A DNA stretch of 64,000 bases from NCBI GenBank assembly GCA_902545405.1, contig CACCFT010000001.1, positions 62,001 to 126,000 of the forward strand. The letters run 5' to 3'. Under the pieces are notes generated by a model that was given only the letters and a program-made list of their open reading frames with translations, was not told the DNA's origin and searched no databases. Each line of letters opens with the position of its first letter. The stretch's first letter is position 1. Of the stretch, positions 7,005 through 15,677 are shown piece after piece. Position numbers and translations under genes: made by a program. This DNA comes from an uncultured Pelagibacteraceae bacterium. Its GTDB lineage: Bacteria > Pseudomonadota > Alphaproteobacteria > Pelagibacterales > Pelagibacteraceae.

Positions 7005-9085
7005 GACTTTAAAACTTCTCTCTTTCCAACATGGTTAGCTTTACTTACCTCACCGTTAATTTCCATTTGATCAATTATTCTTGCTGCTCTATTGTATCCA
7101 ATCTGTAATTTTCTTTGTAAAAAAGAAGTTGATGCTTTTCCCTCTGACTTTATCATTTCTAAAGCAGTGTGATATAATTCATCGATTTCTATATTATCTC
7201 TATTTTTTGTGCTTAATTCTTTTTCATCTGCAAAATTGAGTATTTCATCAATATAATCTGGCTTAGCTTGTTTTCTTAAAAAATTATTAATTTTTTCTAT
7301 TTCAATCTCAGATACAAATGGAGCATGAATTCTTGTTATTCTATTAGCTGATGACATATATAACATATCTCCTTTACCAAGAAGTTGTTCTGCTCCTTGC
7401 TCTCCAAGAATTGTTCTGCTGTCTATTTTAGATGTAACTTGGAAAGATATTCTTGTTGGAAAGTTAGCTTTTATTGTCCCTGTTATAACATCAACACTGG
7501 GTCTTTGTGTTGCCATTATTATATGAATTCCTGCAGCTCTTGCCATTTGAGATAGTTTTTGAATATAACTCTCTATTTCTTTACCTGAAACTAACATTAA
7601 ATCAGACATTTCATCAACAACGACAACTATGTATGGCATTTTGATTTTATGTTTTTCATTATATCCATCTATATTTCTCACACCTTCTCTAGTCATAAGT
7701 CTATATCTGCTCTCCATTTCTTTAACTACCCATCCTAATACAGAAGCAGCCTTTTTTGCTTCGGTTATGACCGGACATAAAAGATGAGGAATTCCTTCAT
7801 ATGTCGAAAGTTCAAGCATTTTTGGATCTATTAAAATAAATTTACAAATTTCAGGAGTGTGTTTGTATATCAAAGATAAAATTATTGTATTTATGCAAAC
7901 TGATTTTCCTGATCCAGTCGTTCCTGCAATCAACAAGTGAGGCATAGAACTTAAATCGCTTGTTATGGGTTGACCTGAGATACTTTTTCCTAATGCAATT
8001 GGTAATTTAATATCTTTCTTTTTGAAATTTTTATCAGAAATAATTTCTCTTAAAAAAACATTCTCTCTAGAAATTTTTGGTAGCTCTATTCCAATTGTAT
8101 TACTGCCTGGAATAGTTGCGATTCTAGCTGACTCAGAACTCGTATTTCTTGCAATATCTTCAGCCAAATTGATTATTTTCGAAACTTTAACACCCGCTGC
8201 TGGCTCAAATTCATTTAGTGAAACAACAGGGCCGTTACTTATTTTTTTTATTTTTCCTTCAACTCCAAAATCCAAAAGAATCTTCTCTAATCCTACAGCA
8301 TCAATTTTTATGTCTTCTTTCGAGTTATTTAATTTTTCAGGTTTTTTTAAAAAATCAATTAATGGTAACTTTATTTTAATATCTTTATTAGATTGTATTT
8401 TATTATTAACAAATAGATCCTCTTGAACTCTTGTTTCTTTTATTTGATTTTCTTCTTTTATATCTTGAATTAATACTTTGTTTTCTTGTTTGTAATTTTT
8501 ATTTGATATGAATAAATTCCTAATAAATGAAGAAAGAGGAAATAAGTGCGAAATCTTAAAATTTATACTCATTAAGAAAAACACAAAAATTAAAAATATT
8601 AAAAAATAGTAACTTATTCTACTATTATTACTTAATAAATCTAAGTCAAAAGTTTCTGATATAAAATTACCAACAAAACCACTATTACCATTTATAACTA
8701 ACCAGTATGTTTCTTTATGAAAAATAGTAAAAAATAAAGTAGCAATAAGAGTATATACAATAATAAAAAAAATATTTTCAATTATAATTATTAAGTTCTT
8801 ATTTATAGCTATAGATAATCCTGTAAAAAATAATGAAAAAGGTAATAGTATAGATATAAGTCCAATTGACTGAAATAATATATCTGCAACATAGCTACCT
8901 CTTAATCCTAGAAAATTATTGATTTTTTGATTTTCAGATAAAATAAAGTTTGGATCTTCTGGAGAGTAAGAAGCTAAAGATATTAAAAGTAATACAGAAA
9001 TGATTATTATAGATATCCCAATTACCTCAGCCAATCTTCTAAAGATAAAACTGCCTATTTTATTGACATAATTTTTAATTATCAT
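7001..9085 (-). CDS. ftsK: DNA translocase FtsK
   Basis: 694 aa. Four N-terminal membrane helices (about residues 22-40, 70-95, 100-120 and 160-176) anchor it at the septum. A short linker is followed by the RecA-like motor with Walker A GTTGSGKS (388-395), Walker B-type ILIDPKML and VVVVDEMSD, and the C-terminal winged-helix gamma domain from about 630 that reads KOPS-type sites. It pumps chromosome termini at division. It is much shorter than E. coli FtsK because the long linker is missing, as usual in streamlined alphaproteobacteria. It is divergent from the ubiH-like gene across 61 bases. Confidence 0.95.
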   Translation of the reverse strand: MIIKNYVNKIGSFIFRRLAEVIGISIIIISVLLLISLASYSPEDPNFILSENQKINNFLGLRGSYVADILFQSIGLISILLPFSLFFTGLSIAINKNLIIIIENIFFIIVYTLIATLFFTIFHKETYWLVINGNSGFVGNFISETFDLDLLSNNSRISYYFLIFLIFVFFLMSINFKISHLFPLSSFIRNLFISNKNYKQENKVLIQDIKEENQIKETRVQEDLFVNNKIQSNKDIKIKLPLIDFLKKPEKLNNSKEDIKIDAVGLEKILLDFGVEGKIKKISNGPVVSLNEFEPAAGVKVSKIINLAEDIARNTSSESARIATIPGSNTIGIELPKISRENVFLREIISDKNFKKKDIKLPIALGKSISGQPITSDLSSMPHLLIAGTTGSGKSVCINTIILSLIYKHTPEICKFILIDPKMLELSTYEGIPHLLCPVITEAKKAASVLGWVVKEMESRYRLMTREGVRNIDGYNEKHKIKMPYIVVVVDEMSDLMLVSGKEIESYIQKLSQMARAAGIHIIMATQRPSVDVITGTIKANFPTRISFQVTSKIDSRTILGEQGAEQLLGKGDMLYMSSANRITRIHAPFVSEIEIEKINNFLRKQAKPDYIDEILNFADEKELSTKNRDNIEIDELYHTALEMIKSEGKASTSFLQRKLQIGYNRAARIIDQMEINGEVSKANHVGKREVLKS

Positions 9086-9146
9086 GAATCAAAACTACTT
9101 TTGTCACTTTGTATCATTTAATTTTTATTGTTAAAATTATTTTGTT

Positions 9147-10229
9147 ATGAAAATTTGTCTTATAGGCCAAAATTTAACAAATTTAATTCTAGCCTATGTT
9201 TTTGCTGAAAAAAAACTCAATGTAGACATTTATTTTAATAAAAAAATTCAAAAGGTAAAAACAAATAGAACAATAGCTCTATCGAGTGAGAATTTTGATT
9301 ATTTAAAATCTTTGACAAAATCGAATATTAAACATTGGAAAAGTAAAGAAATTAAAATTTTTACTGAAGACTCCCAATCTAAAGAAAAAATTAATTTTAA
9401 TAAAAAAAATAAAGAAGTTTTTAATTTAATATCCTATTACGAATTAAACGAAATTTTTTTAAAAAAAGTAAAAAAATCTAAATTTATAAAATTCTTTAAT
9501 TCAGACACCGTTAGTCAAAATATTTTAAAAAAAACTAAAATTTATGATTTAGTAATAAATAGTGAAAACAAAAATTTTATATCAAATAAATTTTTTACAA
9601 ATAAAATAAAAAAAGATTATAGAAGCAGAGCATATACTTTTCTAATAAATCATCGACGTAAAGATAATAATGTAGCTATTCAAATTTTTACAAAATTTGG
9701 ACCTCTGGCATTTTTGCCATTGTCTAATACTAAAACTTCAATAGTTTTTTCTTATAGGGGAGCGAAAATAGATGATGAAAAAATACTGGATATATTCAAA
9801 AAATATAATTCTTTCTATTCATTTACTGGAATAAGTAAAATTGAAAACTTTACTCTGAGTTTTCAAATGCTTAGAAATTATACTTATAATAATGTCCTTG
9901 CTTTTGGTGATTTAATACATCGTATACACCCCCTTGCAGGGCAAGGATTTAACATGACAATAAGAGATATTAAAATAATATCAAATATAATTAATGATAG
10001 AATATCTCTTGGCCTTCCAATAGATATCTCTGTTGCTGAAGATTTCCAGAGTTCTACTAAACATCGTAATTATCTTTATGGAAAAGCAATCGATGGCATT
10101 TATGAGTTTTTTAGATTAGATAGCAATATTAATAACTCAATTTCAAAACCAGTTTTTGGCATTTTAAATAAAAATTCTATTTTTAAAAAGTATTCTAATA
10201 TTTTATCGGATAAAGGATTAAACTTATAA
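9147..10229 (+). CDS. UbiH/UbiF/Coq6-like FAD-dependent monooxygenase
   Basis: 360 aa. The N-terminal Rossmann segment MKICLIGQNLTNLILAYVFA is a degenerate version of the GxGxxG dinucleotide site. The second FAD motif, AFGDLIHRIHPLAGQGFNMTIRD (about residues 250-273), is the diagnostic GD(A/L)xHxxxPxxGxGxN patch of ubiquinone-biosynthesis hydroxylases. It would hydroxylate a ring position of the ubiquinone precursor at the membrane; which carbon cannot be read. The weak first motif is odd but the spacing is preserved, so I expect activity. It converges on the LON-domain gene with one base between. Confidence 0.82.
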   Translation: MKICLIGQNLTNLILAYVFAEKKLNVDIYFNKKIQKVKTNRTIALSSENFDYLKSLTKSNIKHWKSKEIKIFTEDSQSKEKINFNKKNKEVFNLISYYELNEIFLKKVKKSKFIKFFNSDTVSQNILKKTKIYDLVINSENKNFISNKFFTNKIKKDYRSRAYTFLINHRRKDNNVAIQIFTKFGPLAFLPLSNTKTSIVFSYRGAKIDDEKILDIFKKYNSFYSFTGISKIENFTLSFQMLRNYTYNNVLAFGDLIHRIHPLAGQGFNMTIRDIKIISNIINDRISLGLPIDISVAEDFQSSTKHRNYLYGKAIDGIYEFFRLDSNINNSISKPVFGILNKNSIFKKYSNILSDKGLNL

Positions 10230-10230
10230 A

Positions 10231-10872
10231 TTATTGAAGAGTAGTATTTTCAAATTCGTCTTTAATATAATTATTTAAAATTTGTTCCATTTTTTCTTTT
10301 CTTATATTTATATCAAGACTTTCCAATAATATTTGTTTTTCTTCTAATGAGAAGGGTGATGCCATTGATAAATCATTAAGAGTTTGGCTAAGATCTTTCT
10401 TTTCTAAGTCTTTTAAGTTTACAATATACCCTTGTTTTTTGAAAAATGTTCTCATGTTCTTCATAATTAAGCTTAAGTCTGAAAAGTTAACTTCGTTACT
10501 TTTTTTCATTATATCTTTTGAAAAATGATCATATTGAACATTACACTCACGGTACATTTTATCTGTATTTACCTCTGAGTTAATTTTGTATCTACAAATC
10601 CCATTTAATATGATAAGTATTCTACCGTCCTCTGTTTCGTTGAAACTTGTGATTTTTCCAATACATCCTATTTCGTACAAATCAGGTTTTTTTAAAGACC
10701 CCGTTTTTTTTGGCTGTACCATTCCAATCATTCTATGCTTCTTCATACTATCATTTACCATTTGTAAATATCTAGGCTCAAAAATGTTCAGCGGTACAGT
10801 TGTGCCAGGAAACATTATAAAATTTGAAAGAGGAAAAACAGGTATAGTTGTTGGTAATTCATCAAGTTTCAT
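10231..10872 (-). CDS. LON N-terminal substrate-binding domain protein
   Basis: 213 aa. The start TTIPVFPLSNFIMFPGTTVPLNIFEPRYLQMVND is the LON (PUA-like) domain signature, followed by IGCIGKITSFNETEDGRILIILNGICRYKI. There is no AAA+ or protease domain, so this is the stand-alone form found near thioredoxin and DUF2093 genes in alphaproteobacteria. It is thought to bind peptides or act as an adaptor; the true role is unknown. Helical C-terminus from about residue 150. Confidence 0.88.
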   Translation of the reverse strand: MKLDELPTTIPVFPLSNFIMFPGTTVPLNIFEPRYLQMVNDSMKKHRMIGMVQPKKTGSLKKPDLYEIGCIGKITSFNETEDGRILIILNGICRYKINSEVNTDKMYRECNVQYDHFSKDIMKKSNEVNFSDLSLIMKNMRTFFKKQGYIVNLKDLEKKDLSQTLNDLSMASPFSLEEKQILLESLDINIRKEKMEQILNNYIKDEFENTTLQ

Positions 10873-10995
10873 ATTTTGATTATAATTATTCTTTTTAAAG
10901 TTACAACTGGACAGAAAGGATTCGATAGTCGCATTTAATTATTTAATCACTTGCTAAATTCCAAAAAAGCTTTTAGTTTTGTTTTGTAAGAATAA

Positions 10996-11070
10996 GCGGG
11001 CATAGCTCAGTGGTAGAGCGTCTCGTTGCCAACGAGAAGGTCGTGGGTTCAAGTCCCATTGCCCGCTCCA
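10996..11070 (+). tRNA. tRNA-Gly (anticodon GCC)
   Basis: A complete cloverleaf: acceptor GCGGGCA pairs with TGCCCGC, D arm GCTC/GAGC, anticodon stem TCTCG/CGAGA around loop TTGCCAA, T arm GTGGG-TTCAAGT-CCCAT, discriminator T, and an encoded CCA (11068-11070). phhB begins only 17 bases downstream, so the two may share a primary transcript. Confidence 0.97.
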
Positions 11071-11086
11071 TTATAGGAATTATATT

Positions 11087-11425
11087 ATGAGTGATTTAGC
11101 AAGTAAAAAATGTATCCCGTGCGAAGGTAACATTCCGCCATTTAACACAGAAGAAATTCATAAATATTTAAAACAAGTTGATGGATGGGAAGTTATAGAG
11201 GATAAAATCGATGGATTTCATTTAATAAAAAATTTTAAATTTGACGATTTTTTACAAAGTCAAGAATTTGTCAATAAAGTTGGAGAAATTGCTGAAACAG
11301 AGGGACATCACCCTGATCTGTGGTTTGGATGGGGCTATGCAAGAATTAAAATATTTACTCATGCAATTAAAGGTCTTGCTGAAAGTGATTTTATTTTAGC
11401 TGCTAAAATAGATAAGATAAATTGA
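11087..11425 (+). CDS. phhB: Pterin-4a-carbinolamine dehydratase
   Basis: 112 aa, family size. The active-site block ETEGHHPDLWFGWGYARIKI gives the His-His-Pro motif with the expected following aromatic residues and the later THAIKGL...D pattern. The enzyme dehydrates 4a-hydroxytetrahydrobiopterin, recycling the cofactor of aromatic amino acid hydroxylases; in bacteria without such a hydroxylase it may serve folate/molybdopterin metabolism. None of the partner genes is in this window. The N-terminal CIPCEGNIPPF carries two Cys, common in alphaproteobacterial members. Confidence 0.92.
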   Translation: MSDLASKKCIPCEGNIPPFNTEEIHKYLKQVDGWEVIEDKIDGFHLIKNFKFDDFLQSQEFVNKVGEIAETEGHHPDLWFGWGYARIKIFTHAIKGLAESDFILAAKIDKIN

Positions 11426-12985
11426 TTAGTGATTAAAGTGTCTTGTTTTAGAAAATACTAAAATAGTATTTGTTTGGTTAGCAAATTTAATAATTTCTTT
11501 ATCATTTTTTGAACCCGACGGTTGAATGACTGCTGAAATTCCTGCTTGAACCAACTTTTCTATGCCATCTACAAACGGGAAAAATGCATCAGATGCAGCT
11601 AAGATTTCATCACTATCACTTATTTTCTGAAACTTTTTCATTTTATCAATTGCTATTTTGCAACTATCTAACCTACTTGGTTGACCTGAACCTATACCTA
11701 TTGTCTTGTAATTTCTTGTAATGACTATTGCATTCGATTTTACACTTCTACATATATTAAATGCAAAAATAAGTTTGTTTAAAGTTTTATTCGTAGGTTT
11801 TAATTTTGATACAATTTTAAAATCTTTCTTAGAAAAATGTTGATTATCTGGATCTTGAGCTAAAATAGAATTAAATTTATTCATAAAATTAAATTTAAAA
11901 TTTTTTTCTACTTTACTAGAATCAATCAGCCTTAGGTTTTTTTTCTTCTTTAAAAGTTTAACTGATTTTTCGTCAAATCCATTTGCAACTATTACTTCAA
12001 AAAATATTTTATTAATCTCTTTAGCTAAACTAATATTTAATTTAAAGTTACATGATACAATACCACCATAGGCGCTAATTGGGTCACTTTCTAAAGCCTC
12101 TTTAAATGATTTGACTTTGTTTGTATTAATGGAAACTCCACAAGGATTAGCATGCTTAATTATTGCTACACCCTTATTTTTTGGTAAAGTCTTAGATATA
12201 CTTAGGGCAGAATAAAGATCGTTATAGTTGTTGTAACTGAGTTGTTTTCCACTGATTTGAATAATTTCCTGCTTATTATTTTGTGAATATATTGCTCCTT
12301 TTTGATGAGGGTTTTCCCCATATCTTGTCTTCTCAAGTAATTTTCCAGAAAAAATATTCTTAATTGGGAAAAGGTTTTTGGACTTCTGATTGAAATAATT
12401 AAAAATTTTTGATTCATAATATGCTGTTTCCATAAATGCTTCTTCAGCCAATTTTTCTCTAAATTTTAAATTCGTTGAACCTTTATTTTTATTTAATTCA
12501 ATAGTTAAATCTTCATACTGTTTTGTGTTACTTAAGATAACTACATCATTATAATTTTTTGCAGCTGCTCTAACCATTGTTGGTCCTCCAATATCTATAT
12601 TTTCAATTATATTTTTGTGACCAGAATTACTTAATAAAACTTTTTCAAATGGATAAAAATTTATAATAACTAGATCTATATTTTCATAATTATTAATTTT
12701 CATTTCCTTTTGATGTTTTTTATTCTGCCTAACGTTCAAAATCCCGGAATGAATTTTTGGATGCAATGTTTTTACTCTTCCATCTAGCAGCTCTTTTGAA
12801 TTTGTAAATTTAGATACTTCTAAGCATTTAAAACCCATACTTTTGATTTTTTTGTATGTGCCACCTGAGCTTATTATTTTGATTTTATATTTTTTTAGTA
12901 AATTTAATAATGGTCTTAAATTGGATTTATCTGACAATGAAATTAAAGCAGTCTTAATTTTTATTGTATTTTTTCGAATGCCCAT
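11426..12985 (-). CDS. purH: Bifunctional purine biosynthesis protein PurH
   Basis: 519 aa, normal length. The N-terminal MGS-like IMP cyclohydrolase domain carries ALISLSDKSNL, ISSGGTYKKI and GRVKTLHPKIHSGIL; the C-terminal AICAR transformylase carries RYGENPHQKGAIYS, KHANPCGVS and ASDAFFPFVDGIE. It does the last two steps to IMP with 10-formyl-THF; folD, which feeds that pool, is at 29204. The ATG lies 25 bases inside the heparinase-like gene, so translation is probably coupled. Third gene of a rpe - heparinase-like - purH unit. Confidence 0.97.
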   Translation of the reverse strand: MGIRKNTIKIKTALISLSDKSNLRPLLNLLKKYKIKIISSGGTYKKIKSMGFKCLEVSKFTNSKELLDGRVKTLHPKIHSGILNVRQNKKHQKEMKINNYENIDLVIINFYPFEKVLLSNSGHKNIIENIDIGGPTMVRAAAKNYNDVVILSNTKQYEDLTIELNKNKGSTNLKFREKLAEEAFMETAYYESKIFNYFNQKSKNLFPIKNIFSGKLLEKTRYGENPHQKGAIYSQNNKQEIIQISGKQLSYNNYNDLYSALSISKTLPKNKGVAIIKHANPCGVSINTNKVKSFKEALESDPISAYGGIVSCNFKLNISLAKEINKIFFEVIVANGFDEKSVKLLKKKKNLRLIDSSKVEKNFKFNFMNKFNSILAQDPDNQHFSKKDFKIVSKLKPTNKTLNKLIFAFNICRSVKSNAIVITRNYKTIGIGSGQPSRLDSCKIAIDKMKKFQKISDSDEILAASDAFFPFVDGIEKLVQAGISAVIQPSGSKNDKEIIKFANQTNTILVFSKTRHFNH

Positions 12986-14586
12986 TTAATTTCCTCAGTT
13001 ATATCTTTTATTTTGCCTGATAAACATATATTTTGGTTTTCACTAGTTACATTTTTATTACCGAAATATATACCCGATTCAATATTTATAATTTCGCAGT
13101 TAGTTGAAAATTTCCATCCAGAATTTTCAATTTCAATTAGTATAGTTTTGTTATCTAGAGTTTTTGTTAATTTAACTCCTGGTTCCATATGAAATCTGAT
13201 ATCATATTTTTTTGTTTCTAACTTATTTTTTGTAATTATTTTATCGGTACCTATTAATTTATTTCTTTCAACGAAATATTCTAAAGATCTTTCACATAAA
13301 ATTCCAAATTTTTTTAAAAAGCCATTATGAGATGCTTTGATTAACCAATAGTTTTTTTCATTAACAATATTTTTATCACTAATTTTCAAACCGTTTTCTA
13401 ATGTTTTATATTTTCCATTGTTTCTAAATGAACAACTTGAATGATTATCAATTATAATTGTTGAATGAGCGGCAGTAGATTTTGAAATTAGATTTAATTT
13501 GTTTTTATAATCCTGAAAGTAACCAGAATTTGAAATAAGTTTTTTATCTTTGTGGAAGAATTCAAATGAAAGAGCTCCACTTTGATAGTTATGTGAAAAA
13601 GTTTTTTGGGGTGAATTTCCAACATCCATTGCAAGAATACAATTTTTGTTTTTTAAAATGGCATATCCTCCTACTTCATTATTTGAATTTGCAAACTTAT
13701 ATTTATAACGCGAAAGATATTTATTAAATTCCTTTAAATCATTTTGATGATTCCCATTGAATAGTAAACTTTGTTCGATTTTAGAGAAAACAGAATAAGA
13801 TTTTCCTAGATAGAAAATTATTTCATCAAGGTACTCAGGTATATCATTAAAAGACTCCTTTAATAATTCTCTAACAAGAACAAAATATTTTAAATAAAAA
13901 TTTAATTGCCTGATACTTCTCGTTTTTGGAAAATACTCATCGTCAAAAGAATTAATAATAATTTTTCTCAGTAATTCTAATCCATAATTTAAAAATTTTT
14001 CATTTGCGTATGATAATCCTGTAATTATTATTGCTATACAGCCTAATAATTTATCATTAATAGATCGAGATTTGCTTATTTCATTTATTAAATGATTAAT
14101 CTGTTTATTTACAGAAAAATGAAATTTATTTTTATATTTAGTATCACTTTCATCATAAGATAATTTTGAGTTTGCAATCCAAGATATTATTCTCTTTGAT
14201 AAAATATCTGTTTGCCATGTTAATGAATTATAACTTTGATTTTTTTCAATCCATTTAATAATTATTGATTGTGTAATACTTGGGGAAGATTTTAAATCAA
14301 TGCTAAATAACCAATAAAAATTGTTTAGTTTATTGAGGTTATTACTACTTAATAATTCACTTTCCCAAATATTATCTTTATCTAATTCTTCAATTTTAAT
14401 TTTTTTTTTATCATATTTAACCAAGCAGCTTAAAATACTTAGACTTGGTCTATAGGAAATGTTGCTTATCTCAATTTTTGAAATTTTATTATTATAAAAC
14501 CTTGATTTTAAGTATAAATTTCTTATTTGATTTTTAGTGTAGTAAAAAAATTCATTTATTAAAATTAAAGAATTTTTTAAATACAT
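12961..14586 (-). CDS. Heparinase II/III-like protein
   Basis: 541 aa. The first half is alpha-helical (alpha/alpha toroid-like, with GYLLCI-type helical repeats around SINDKLLGCIAIIITGLSYANE); the second half starts with GGYAILKNKNCILAMDVG and contains SHNYQSGALSFEFFHKDKKLISNSGYF and STAAHSTIIIDN, the beta-sandwich signature of the heparinase II/III C-terminal domain. The same gene next to purH is common in alphaproteobacteria. It presumably acts on an acidic glycan, but its substrate is not established. No signal peptide is visible, which is odd for a lyase acting on extracellular polymers. Confidence 0.85.
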   Translation of the reverse strand: MYLKNSLILINEFFYYTKNQIRNLYLKSRFYNNKISKIEISNISYRPSLSILSCLVKYDKKKIKIEELDKDNIWESELLSSNNLNKLNNFYWLFSIDLKSSPSITQSIIIKWIEKNQSYNSLTWQTDILSKRIISWIANSKLSYDESDTKYKNKFHFSVNKQINHLINEISKSRSINDKLLGCIAIIITGLSYANEKFLNYGLELLRKIIINSFDDEYFPKTRSIRQLNFYLKYFVLVRELLKESFNDIPEYLDEIIFYLGKSYSVFSKIEQSLLFNGNHQNDLKEFNKYLSRYKYKFANSNNEVGGYAILKNKNCILAMDVGNSPQKTFSHNYQSGALSFEFFHKDKKLISNSGYFQDYKNKLNLISKSTAAHSTIIIDNHSSCSFRNNGKYKTLENGLKISDKNIVNEKNYWLIKASHNGFLKKFGILCERSLEYFVERNKLIGTDKIITKNKLETKKYDIRFHMEPGVKLTKTLDNKTILIEIENSGWKFSTNCEIINIESGIYFGNKNVTSENQNICLSGKIKDITEEIKWAFEKIQ

Positions 14587-14587
14587 C

Positions 14588-15247
14588 TTACATTGATTTT
14601 AGAGTTTCTATATTTTTTTTTATATCACCATTGTTTTCTTTGAATATTGTTGTTCCAGAAACTAATATATTTGCTCCTGCTGATATAACCTCTTTTGAAT
14701 TAGAGAAATTTATTCCACCATCAACTTCAATATCAAATTTTAAGTTACTATCTTTTTTTATTTGATATAGTTTTTTAATTTTTTCAATGACATCTGGTAT
14801 AAATTTTTGACCACCAAAACCGGGATATACACTCATAATTAAAACTAAATCTATTTCTTTTAATAATTTTTCAATGACACTTACTTCCGTATTTGGATTT
14901 AAAGATATGCCTACTTTTTTCTTTAATTGTTTAATAAGTTTAATCGACTCAATCAAATTGTCGGTTGCTTCAGGGTGAATTGTTATTATATCAGATCCTG
15001 CTTCAGCAAAATTTTTTATATATTTATGAACTGGTGAAATCATTAAATGTACATCAAAAGGTAATTTTGTATAATTTCTGAGTGTTTTTATCACTGGGGG
15101 ACCAATTGTAATATTTGGAACAAAATGTCCATCCATTACATCGACATGAATTAAGTCAGCGCCACCATCTTCCAATCTTTTAATTTCATCACCTAATTGG
15201 CTAAAATCTGCAGAAAGTATTGAAGGCGAAATTTGTATATTTTTCAT
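14588..15247 (-). CDS. rpe: Ribulose-phosphate 3-epimerase
   Basis: 219 aa TIM barrel. Motifs: ISPSILSADFSQLGDE, LIHVDVMDGHFVPNITIGP (metal-binding His and Asp), HLMISPVHKYI, MSVYPGFGGQKFIP and DIEVDGGIN. It interconverts ribulose-5-phosphate and xylulose-5-phosphate in the pentose phosphate pathway. It is the first gene of the unit with the heparinase-like gene (one base gap) and purH, linking pentose phosphate supply and purine synthesis. Confidence 0.97.
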   Translation of the reverse strand: MKNIQISPSILSADFSQLGDEIKRLEDGGADLIHVDVMDGHFVPNITIGPPVIKTLRNYTKLPFDVHLMISPVHKYIKNFAEAGSDIITIHPEATDNLIESIKLIKQLKKKVGISLNPNTEVSVIEKLLKEIDLVLIMSVYPGFGGQKFIPDVIEKIKKLYQIKKDSNLKFDIEVDGGINFSNSKEVISAGANILVSGTTIFKENNGDIKKNIETLKSM

Positions 15248-15294
15248 TAATAAATAAAAACTAGTACTATCAATTTTTGAATATATTTGAATTA

Positions 15295-15630
15295 TTATTT
15301 ACCAAATATTTTATAAATTTCCGCAGCTATTTCACTTTCTAATGGAAACGATAACATTCCCATAACAGAATAACCCATTAAATAAGGCATTAAATAAAAT
15401 CTAAACATATAAAAAAACCAAGCTACATAAAGTGGAACTAATGGTCCTATAATGAAACTAGGAGTTATGAATTTAAAAATTTTAATAATTGGATTTGTGT
15501 ATTTTACAAATACTTTCATAAAAAAGAATTCAGAATCTTCTTTTTGAAAAATATTCATTGCAGATCTTCCAATTAAAGTCCACATAATGATACCTAAAAT
15601 GTAGTCTATAACTAAAATATATAAAGGCAT
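15295..15630 (-). CDS. Small integral membrane protein, unknown
   Basis: 111 aa with two to three hydrophobic segments (about 1-22, 50-80 and 82-98). The middle NPIIKIFKFITPSFIIGPLVPLYVAWFFYMFRF vaguely recalls the Pro/Arg turns of YggT proteins, but this is not a firm match. It lies directly behind the symporter gene, with a strong terminator hairpin (15647-15665) only 16 bases upstream of its ATG. It may be expressed by read-through of that hairpin or from its own promoter. Confidence 0.6.
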   Translation of the reverse strand: MPLYILVIDYILGIIMWTLIGRSAMNIFQKEDSEFFFMKVFVKYTNPIIKIFKFITPSFIIGPLVPLYVAWFFYMFRFYLMPYLMGYSVMGMLSFPLESEIAAEIYKIFGK

Positions 15631-15637
15631 TTATCTG

Positions 15638-15665
15638 AAAAAAAATGGGGGCGGATACCGCCCCC
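15638..15665 (-). terminator. Rho-independent terminator after the acetate-type symporter
   Basis: On the minus strand an 8-bp G+C-only stem GGGGGCGG / CCGCCCCC with a 3-base loop is followed by A and a run of eight or more T. It is by far the most G+C-rich element in the neighbourhood. It sits 12 bases after the symporter stop and just before the next small gene on the same strand. Confidence 0.92.
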
Positions 15666-15677
15666 AAAAAGTTTAAT

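Noticed and set aside
10911..10960. GGATTCGA motif at 10918-10925 resembling the start of tmRNA, preceded by a possible acceptor strand GGACAGA
   Set aside because: No pairing TCTGTCC strand, no T arm or CCA nearby, no tag reading frame ending in Ala-Ala, and only about 85 bases before tRNA-Gly. Probably chance.
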